From JAQIBY01 sp046546095 (GTDB lineage Bacteria; Bacteroidota; Bacteroidia; Bacteroidales; ML635J-15): 21,297 bases of DNA. A program made the translations under genes and the position numbers. The notes beneath the pieces were generated by a model that had not been told where the DNA came from, did no database searches, and saw nothing but the letters and a program-made list of their open reading frames with translations. Position 1 is the first letter of the stretch. Every line of letters starts with the position of its first letter. The DNA lies in contig JBKGYK010000057.1 in the NCBI GenBank assembly GCA_046546095.1, forward strand, positions 1-21,297, given 5' to 3'. Positions 16,276 through 21,297 of this stretch are shown one piece after another.

Positions 16276-16306
16276 CTAAAGTACAAAAAATATTTTATTC
16301 CTGCAA
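16276..16306 (-). promoter_or_regulatory. Promoter of the small secreted protein and giant T9SS gene
   Basis: On the minus strand TTGC (16306-16303), 19 bases, then TACTTTAG (16283-16276) matches the Bacteroidota layout with one change in each box. The same TACTTTAG octamer appears before comM. The ATG at 16256 is 19 bases downstream. The rest of the 125-base gap to lspA is featureless. Confidence 0.45.
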
Positions 16307-16381
16307 TCTTTTATGGAAGACGTAAGAAATTGCCTCAGGGTTGTGTGAAAAGGGAAAAAAAATTCAGGATGGAGGGAAAAT

Positions 16382-17014
16382 TCAGTTTTGTTTGTTGTTT
16401 TCCTCTGTCTCAAAAGCTCTTTTATAAAAGATTATCAGGACAAAGACACCCGTAGTAATGGCAGAATCGGCCAGATTAAAAACCGGACGGAAGAAAATAA
16501 AATGGTTGCCTCCGACTTTTGGCACCCATTCGGGATAATGTCCGTTGATGATGGGAAAATAAAACATATCCACTACCCTGCCGTGCAGAAAGCCGGCATA
16601 TCCGCCCTCCGGGGGAAACAAGGTTGCCACCTGGTGGACGCTGTGATTGAAAATCATGCCATAAAATGCTGAATCGATAAGATTCCCCAGGGCGCCTGCC
16701 ACGATGAGCGACAAGGCAACAAGAAAATATTTATTTGTTCCTTTTTGAATACTGCGAAAAAGATACCAGATCATAAATCCAATGGCAACAAGCCGGAATA
16801 AACTCAGGATAAGTTTTCCATAATCACCGCCGAATTCCATGCCAAAAGCCATGCCTGGATTTTCTGTAAAATGGATAATAAACCAGTCAGCAATACGATA
16901 CTCCTCGCCAAGCATCATATTTGTTTTTATCCAGATTTTCAAAAGCTGATCTGCAAGGAGTACAAATAAAATAATGCCTGAGGCAATCCAGATTTTTTTT
17001 CGCTTAGTGTCCAT
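16382..17014 (-). CDS. lspA: Lipoprotein signal peptidase LspA (signal peptidase II)
   Basis: A 210-residue inner-membrane aspartyl protease that removes the signal peptide of diacylglyceryl-modified prolipoproteins. Four membrane helices are visible (about 8-26, 67-87, 96-114 and 183-198). Conserved residues include Asp22 (ADQ), Asn52 in ENPGMAFG, Asp114 in GALGNLIDS, and Asp183 in VFNLADS, the last two being the catalytic pair. The long periplasmic loop (about 116-178), with FLHGRVVDMFYFP, is the form usual in Bacteroidota and explains why it exceeds the roughly 160 residues of the E. coli enzyme. It is third in the ileS-dksA-lspA group, 77 bases after the dksA-like gene. Confidence 0.95.
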   Translation of the reverse strand: MDTKRKKIWIASGIILFVLLADQLLKIWIKTNMMLGEEYRIADWFIIHFTENPGMAFGMEFGGDYGKLILSLFRLVAIGFMIWYLFRSIQKGTNKYFLVALSLIVAGALGNLIDSAFYGMIFNHSVHQVATLFPPEGGYAGFLHGRVVDMFYFPIINGHYPEWVPKVGGNHFIFFRPVFNLADSAITTGVFVLIIFYKRAFETEENNKQN

Positions 17015-17037
17015 ACATAAAAAAACAATCTGCTTTC

Positions 17038-17059
17038 ATTCCAGCCTTATTCCAGCCTT
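17038..17059. repeat. Two tandem 11-bp repeats
   Basis: ATTCCAGCCTT occurs twice, head to tail, in the 77-base gap between lspA and the dksA-like gene. It looks like a simple local duplication. Confidence 0.6.
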
Positions 17060-17067
17060 GCAATGAA

Positions 17068-17093
17068 AACAAGTTTTATCAATCTTACTTGTT
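17068..17093 (-). terminator. Weak hairpin after the dksA-like gene
   Basis: AACAAGT (17068-17074) and ACTTGTT (17087-17093) form a 7-bp stem with a 12-base loop. On the minus strand the stem is followed by TTC, only a short U-rich tail. It begins at the stop codon of the dksA-like gene. It may reduce read-through into lspA or protect the upstream message; a full terminator is doubtful because lspA has no clear promoter of its own. Confidence 0.25.
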
Positions 17094-17481
17094 ACTTTCT
17101 ACTGTTCTTTGCTTCAACACTAAGGGTAGCATGAGGCACAGCCTTGAGTCTCTCTTTGGCAATAAGTTTACCGGTTTCACGACATACACCATAGGTGCCG
17201 TTTTCGATGCGCACCAGCGCGGCATTCAGGTGCTGGATAAATTTTGCCTGCCGTTGTGCCAGACGACCCGCTTCTTCTTTAGACAAGACAGTGGCACCTT
17301 CTTCAAGCACCTTGAATGTCGGCGATGTGTCAGCAATGTCATTGCTGTCATCATGATTAAGGGCTGATTTATACAAATCATAATCCCGTCTTGCCTTTTC
17401 CAGCTTCTTAAGAATTATTTCCTTGAACTCCTGGAGTTCCTCGCTGTTGTATCTCCTTTTTTCTTTGTTCTCTTCTGCCAT
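17092..17481 (-). CDS. dksA: DksA/TraR family RNA polymerase-binding regulator
   Basis: 129 residues. DksA-family proteins reach into the RNA polymerase secondary channel and modulate initiation together with ppGpp. The N-terminal half is a predicted coiled coil (about 12-92) whose tip carries DSNDIA (45-50), a match to the DxxDxA motif needed for DksA action. The C-terminal zinc-finger region is degenerate: YGVCRETGKLI keeps one Cys (100), while the other three metal positions are Thr, Ser and Ala. A zinc-free fold of this kind is common among Bacteroidota members. It starts at ATG 17481, 18 bases after ileS, and is probably in one transcript with it and lspA. The family call is sure; whether it works as true DksA is not. 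Confidence 0.88.
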   Translation of the reverse strand: MAEENKEKRRYNSEELQEFKEIILKKLEKARRDYDLYKSALNHDDSNDIADTSPTFKVLEEGATVLSKEEAGRLAQRQAKFIQHLNAALVRIENGTYGVCRETGKLIAKERLKAVPHATLSVEAKNSRK

Positions 17482-17499
17482 AGTTGTAATTTTTGTGCG

Positions 17500-20400
17500 C
17501 TAAACATCTGCCTTGTAAATAAGCAATTCAGCGGTCAGATTATCAACGTTTACGTGGATAGTTAAATTTTGTTCCAAATTAGTTGAGATTTTTATTGATT
17601 CTGCAAGAGTCTGTTCGCAGATATATTTTTCATGTTGTTTTACTGCTTCCTGAACTTCCTCATCAGCAGCCATTTCTATCCTGATTTTATCCGTCACATC
17701 AAAACCACTGTCTTTGCGAAGATTTTGTATGCGGTTGATAAGTTCTCTGGCCACACCTTCTTTTCTGAGTTCATCAGAAATCTTAATATCAAGTGCCACA
17801 GTCAGGCTGCCCTGATTTGTAACAAGCCATCCCGGGATATCTTCGGAAAGTATTTCCACATCATCCATACCAATGGTGATGGATTCTCCGTCGATATGGA
17901 TACTTGCTTCTCCATTTTTTTCGAGTTCTGCAATCTCTTCCTGTGACATCTGCATGATACGGGGTGCAATTTGCTTCATCATTTTGCCGTATTTTGGTCC
18001 CAATGCTTTGAAATCAGGTTTAATTTTTTTGACAAGCACCTCTGATGCATCATCAAGATACTCAACATCCTTAATGTTGGTTTCTGTTTTGATGATATCC
18101 TCAACTTTTTGAAGCTGTTCCTGCATTTTTTTACTCATCACAGGTATCATAATTTTCTGAAGCGGTTGTCTGACCTTAATATTGACTTTTCGCCGCAATG
18201 CAAGAATCATACTGGATATGCTCTGGGCCATCTGCATACGTTCTTCCAGATCGGTATCAATATGTTTCTCATCATAAGCCGGGAAATCTTCCAGGTGCAC
18301 TGAAGATTTACCTTTTCCCATGGTAAGATCAGCATAGATTTTCTCCGGATAGAACGGAGCAATCGGGCTCATCAGCTTGGCGACAGTTAGCAGACATGTT
18401 TCCAGTGTCTGGTAAGCTGACAATTTATCATCATCCATTGTACCGCCCCAGTAGCGTTTTCTTCCCAGCCTGACATACCAGTTGCTCAGGTGGTCAATGA
18501 CAAAGCTTTGTATCAACCTGCCGGCACGGGTGGGTTCATAATTATCAAATGCTTTTTCCACATCCCGTATCAGGCTGTTGAGCTGGGAAATCACCCACTG
18601 ATCCAGCTCCGGTCGCTTTTGCACCGGAATATTATTTTCACCAGGCTGGTAGGCATCAACATTGGCATAAAGTGCAAAGAAATTGTATGTATTATAAAGT
18701 GTACTGAAGAATTTTCTCTGAATCTCCTCTATGCCTTTGGGATCAAATTTTAAATTATCCCAGGGTTGCGCATTGGTAACCATATACCATCTGAGTGCAT
18801 CCGAGCCATATTTATTCATGATTTCAAAGGGATCCACGGCATTGCCAAGTCGTTTTGACATTTTGTTGCCATGTTTATCCAGCACAAGACCATTGGAGAT
18901 GATATTTTTAAAGGCCACATCGTCACTGATCATTGCAGCAATGGCATGCAGGGTAAAAAACCATCCCCGAGTTTGATCAACTCCTTCAGCGATAAAATCT
19001 GCAGGAACAAGTTCGTCAAATTTTTCAGCATTTTCAAAGGGGTAATGCCATTGTGCATAAGGCATTGCACCGGAATCAAACCAGACATCTATCAGATCAG
19101 GCTCACGCGTCATTTTTTCACCGGAATCACTTACCAGCACAATATTATCCACATAAGGCCTGTGCAAATCAATTTTCTCATAATTTTCTTTGCTGTAAAC
19201 ACCGGTTTCAAATTCCCTGAATGGATTTTCCTCCATCATACCGGCATCTACTGCTTTGTTAATCTCCTGCATCAATTCAGCTACAGAGCCGATACACTTA
19301 CGCTCGCCACCGTCTTCTGTGCTCCAGACAGGCAGAGGTGTTCCCCAATATCTTGACCGGCTGAGGTTCCAATCCACCAGGTTTTCCAGCCATTTACCAA
19401 AACGGCCTTCTCCCGTACTTTTTGGTTTCCAGTTGATTTTTTTGTTCAGCTCAATCATTCTGTCCTTGATATCGGTGGTTTTGATGAACCATGAATCAAG
19501 CGGATAATACAGAATGGGTTTATCAGTACGCCAGCAATGCGGATAATTATGGACATACTTTTCGACCTGAAATGCTTTGCCTTCTTTTTTCAGACTAACG
19601 GCAATATCAACATCCAGGCCGGGTTCTTTATCACTGGTATTGTCATCATATTCATTTTTCACATATCGCCCGGCAAAATCCTGATATGACTCTGTGTTTA
19701 CATATTTTTTGACAAATTCAGGGTCGATATCTTCTATAGGCATCATGCGTCCTTTTTTGTCCACCATAGGCACCCTCTGGCCATTTTTGTCAATCAAAAT
19801 CAGGGGTGGAATATCTGCAAGGCGGGCTACCCGGTCATCATCAGCACCAAAGGTTGGTGCAATATGAACCAGTCCTGTACCATCCTCGGTGGTGACATAA
19901 TCGCCTTCAATCACACGGAAAGCATCCTTGGTGGGTTGAACCCAATCTATCAGTTGCTCATAAGACATTCCTGCCAGGTCTTTTCCTGTAAATCTGCTCA
20001 CAATTTGCCAGGGCAGTTTTTTGCTTCCGGGTTGAAATTGGTCAAAATCTCCATTTTCAAGCTCAGGATTGAAGTATGTCTGCATACAATCCTCGGCCAG
20101 AATAACATGGACAGTCGTGCCGGTATATGGATTCATAGTTTTCACCATGACATAATCAATTTTCGGGCCGACAGCCAGGGCTGTATTTGATGGAAGTGTC
20201 CAGGGAGTGGTTGTCCAGGCCAGAAAATAAGTTTCCGTATCCGATTTTTCCAGAACCAACGCGTTTTCTTTCTCCGCAGGAATGCGAAACATGCCTACAG
20301 CCGTGGTATCTTTTACATCACGGTAACAGCCGGGCTGGTTCAGCTCATGGGTACTAAGACCTGTGCCTGCGGCGGGCGAATAAGGCTGAATTGTATATCC

Positions 20401-20928
20401 TTTATACAGCAGCCCTTTATCAAAAATACTTTTCAGCAAATTCCACAATGTCTCTATATAGCGGTTATCATATGTAACATATGGATCATCCATATTTACC
20501 CAGTATCCCATTTGCCGAGTCAGGTTCTCCCACATATCGGTGTATTTCATCACTTCTTTGCGGCAGGTATTGTTGAATTCCTCAACACTGATGCTTTTGC
20601 CAATATCATCCTTGGTGATGCCGAGTGTTTTTTCAACAGATAATTCAACAGGTAGGCCATGGGTGTCCCAACCTGCTTTACGTTTTACCTGAAATCCCTG
20701 CAGGCTTTTGTACCGGCAAACCGCATCTTTGATTGTCCGGGCCATCACATGATGAATCCCGGGCTTGCCATTGGCTGATGGCGGGCCTTCATGAAAAATA
20801 AACCGGGGCTTACCTTCACGTTGTTTAACCGATGCTTCAAAAGCATTCTCCTTTTCCCACTTCTCCTGTACTTCCCGATTTACTTCTGATAAATCAAGCT
20901 TTTTATATTCCGGAAATTTTGACTGCAT
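17500..20928 (-). CDS. ileS: Isoleucyl-tRNA synthetase, IleRS2 type, with swapped GxHH signature
   Basis: A 1142-residue class I synthetase that charges tRNA-Ile. Domains are the Rossmann catalytic half (about 40-200, 480-700), the CP1 editing insertion (about 200-480; TTTPWTLPSNTALAV at 239-253 and GTGLVHIAPTFGADD at 350-364), KMSKR at 689-693, then the anticodon-binding and C-terminal region without a terminal Cys-rich zinc site. This agrees with the longer IleRS2 (eukaryote-like) class typical of Bacteroidota. The first signature, normally HxGH, reads GIHH (57-60, within PGIHHVMAR). The start ATG at 20928 has AAGG upstream and follows a near-perfect promoter. Length is normal for the class. 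It leads the ileS-dksA-lspA group. Confidence 0.96.
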   Translation of the reverse strand: MQSKFPEYKKLDLSEVNREVQEKWEKENAFEASVKQREGKPRFIFHEGPPSANGKPGIHHVMARTIKDAVCRYKSLQGFQVKRKAGWDTHGLPVELSVEKTLGITKDDIGKSISVEEFNNTCRKEVMKYTDMWENLTRQMGYWVNMDDPYVTYDNRYIETLWNLLKSIFDKGLLYKGYTIQPYSPAAGTGLSTHELNQPGCYRDVKDTTAVGMFRIPAEKENALVLEKSDTETYFLAWTTTPWTLPSNTALAVGPKIDYVMVKTMNPYTGTTVHVILAEDCMQTYFNPELENGDFDQFQPGSKKLPWQIVSRFTGKDLAGMSYEQLIDWVQPTKDAFRVIEGDYVTTEDGTGLVHIAPTFGADDDRVARLADIPPLILIDKNGQRVPMVDKKGRMMPIEDIDPEFVKKYVNTESYQDFAGRYVKNEYDDNTSDKEPGLDVDIAVSLKKEGKAFQVEKYVHNYPHCWRTDKPILYYPLDSWFIKTTDIKDRMIELNKKINWKPKSTGEGRFGKWLENLVDWNLSRSRYWGTPLPVWSTEDGGERKCIGSVAELMQEINKAVDAGMMEENPFREFETGVYSKENYEKIDLHRPYVDNIVLVSDSGEKMTREPDLIDVWFDSGAMPYAQWHYPFENAEKFDELVPADFIAEGVDQTRGWFFTLHAIAAMISDDVAFKNIISNGLVLDKHGNKMSKRLGNAVDPFEIMNKYGSDALRWYMVTNAQPWDNLKFDPKGIEEIQRKFFSTLYNTYNFFALYANVDAYQPGENNIPVQKRPELDQWVISQLNSLIRDVEKAFDNYEPTRAGRLIQSFVIDHLSNWYVRLGRKRYWGGTMDDDKLSAYQTLETCLLTVAKLMSPIAPFYPEKIYADLTMGKGKSSVHLEDFPAYDEKHIDTDLEERMQMAQSISSMILALRRKVNIKVRQPLQKIMIPVMSKKMQEQLQKVEDIIKTETNIKDVEYLDDASEVLVKKIKPDFKALGPKYGKMMKQIAPRIMQMSQEEIAELEKNGEASIHIDGESITIGMDDVEILSEDIPGWLVTNQGSLTVALDIKISDELRKEGVARELINRIQNLRKDSGFDVTDKIRIEMAADEEVQEAVKQHEKYICEQTLAESIKISTNLEQNLTIHVNVDNLTAELLIYKADV

Positions 20929-20964
20929 TATGCCTTACTTTTTTATCTGAATTTTAGCAATCTG

Positions 20965-20996
20965 CAAATATACTGTGCGAAACGGAAGTTTCCAAA
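20965..20996 (-). promoter_or_regulatory. Promoter of ileS-dksA-lspA
   Basis: On the minus strand TTTG (20996-20993), exactly 20 bases, then TATATTTG (20972-20965) is a full match to the Bacteroidota -33/-7 consensus. Transcription would start near 20958, giving a leader of about 30 bases to the ATG at 20928. That is too short for a T-box, so tRNA-sensing control of ileS is not indicated. Confidence 0.75.
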
Positions 20997-21150
20997 TGAC
21001 TTTTTTGCCATGCCAAACACCTTGAAGGTCTTCGATTTTTATCATTATCTAAGATTATTAATGCAGTATTTTTGCATTGAATTTTAAAAAAAAAGCATGC
21101 ATTTATCAGTGGTATGATGAGACAATACATTCATAAATCAAAATATTTGA
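20997..21150. other. AT-rich intergenic stretch without a gene
   Basis: No open frame of note. AATGCA (21060-21065) and TGCATT (21073-21078) form an inverted repeat around TATTTTTG (21067-21074), which on the plus strand matches the -7 promoter element. It could drive a transcript through the palindromic repeats to its right, but no -33 box at the right spacing is evident. Confidence 0.3.
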
Positions 21151-21155
21151 TTGAA

Positions 21156-21297
21156 ATGCCCGGCAGCAGCGATGATGCCCGGTTTTAAGCCGCAAAGCGG
21201 CAACAACCCGGAACATCATTTAGAGCCTGAAGCATTAAGCTGCAACGCAGCGAAAGCCCAGAACATCGGGCAAAGCCCGATGCATGTCAATGCGATA
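21156..21297. repeat. Cluster of short palindromic repeats (REP-like), continuing past the window
   Basis: Three tight hairpins occur in a row: GCCGC-AAA-GCGGC (21189-21201), GCTGC-AAC-GCAGC (21239-21251) and an 8-bp stem CATCGGGC-AAA-GCCCGATG (21264-21282). The first two lie in related 33-base units (21185-21217 and 21235-21267, period 50) that begin TTAAGC, end GAACATC and differ at seven positions. Two of the differences are a paired change in the stem (C-G to T-A). ATGCCCGG is also repeated (21156-21163, 21175-21182). There is no open frame. Confidence 0.6.

Noticed and set aside
17092..17481. The missing zinc cysteines of the DksA-like protein as a sign of decay
   Set aside because: Cys loss with a kept DxxDxA tip and intact operon position is common in Bacteroidota DksA/TraR proteins, so it is not a pseudogene.
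20929..20958. T-box or other tRNA-sensing leader for ileS
   Set aside because: The perfect promoter leaves only about 30 bases of leader, too short for a T-box.

Overview
The window is chromosomal DNA of a Bacteroidota bacterium, most likely a Bacteroidales or Marinilabiliales-type relative. Supporting signs are TAnnTTTG-type promoters, A-rich translation starts mostly without Shine-Dalgarno sequences, a large secreted protein with SprB repeats and a type IX secretion (gliding-motility type) C-terminal domain, a TonB-dependent receptor with a carboxypeptidase-like N-terminal domain, and the ileS-dksA/traR-lspA gene order. I see no phage, IS, CRISPR, tRNA or rRNA.

Layout. Positions 1-267 hold no gene, but contain a branched inverted-repeat element, a weak terminator-like site and the fabG promoter. 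The plus-strand genes are fabG (268-1017), a large VWA-type membrane protein (1071-3155), comM/yifB (3346-4884), a 794-residue gene made of two complete phosphoglycerate kinase (PGK) modules fused head to tail (5033-7417), and a third, divergent PGK-family gene 33 bases later (7451-8746). The minus-strand genes, in transcription order from the right, are ileS (20928-17500), a DksA/TraR-family gene (17481-17092), lspA (17014-16382), a small secreted DcrB/PsbP-like protein (16256-15708), a 1432-residue secreted SprB-repeat/PKD protein (15702-11404) and a TonB-dependent receptor (11270-8754). Positions 20929-21297 are intergenic: the ileS promoter, AT-rich DNA and a cluster of small palindromic repeats running off the right edge.

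How the genes work together. The ileS, dksA and lspA genes are a housekeeping group (translation, stringent-type control, lipoprotein maturation). The small secreted protein and the giant T9SS cargo are translationally coupled and probably form a surface or periplasmic pair. The TonB receptor is separated from them by a strong terminator and has its own promoter.

The most unusual part is 5033-8746, which carries three PGK modules in tandem. Two are fused with almost no linker and keep all the usual substrate and nucleotide residues. The third is a separate protein that has lost the His-Arg pair of the 3-phosphoglycerate site and the usual nucleotide-loop Glu, but keeps other catalytic-core residues. 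This suggests glycolytic PGK activity on a double enzyme, together with a diverged partner or an enzyme of changed substrate. A second point is the swapped class I signature in IleRS (Gly-x-His-His instead of His-x-Gly-His), a pattern linked to extreme mupirocin resistance.
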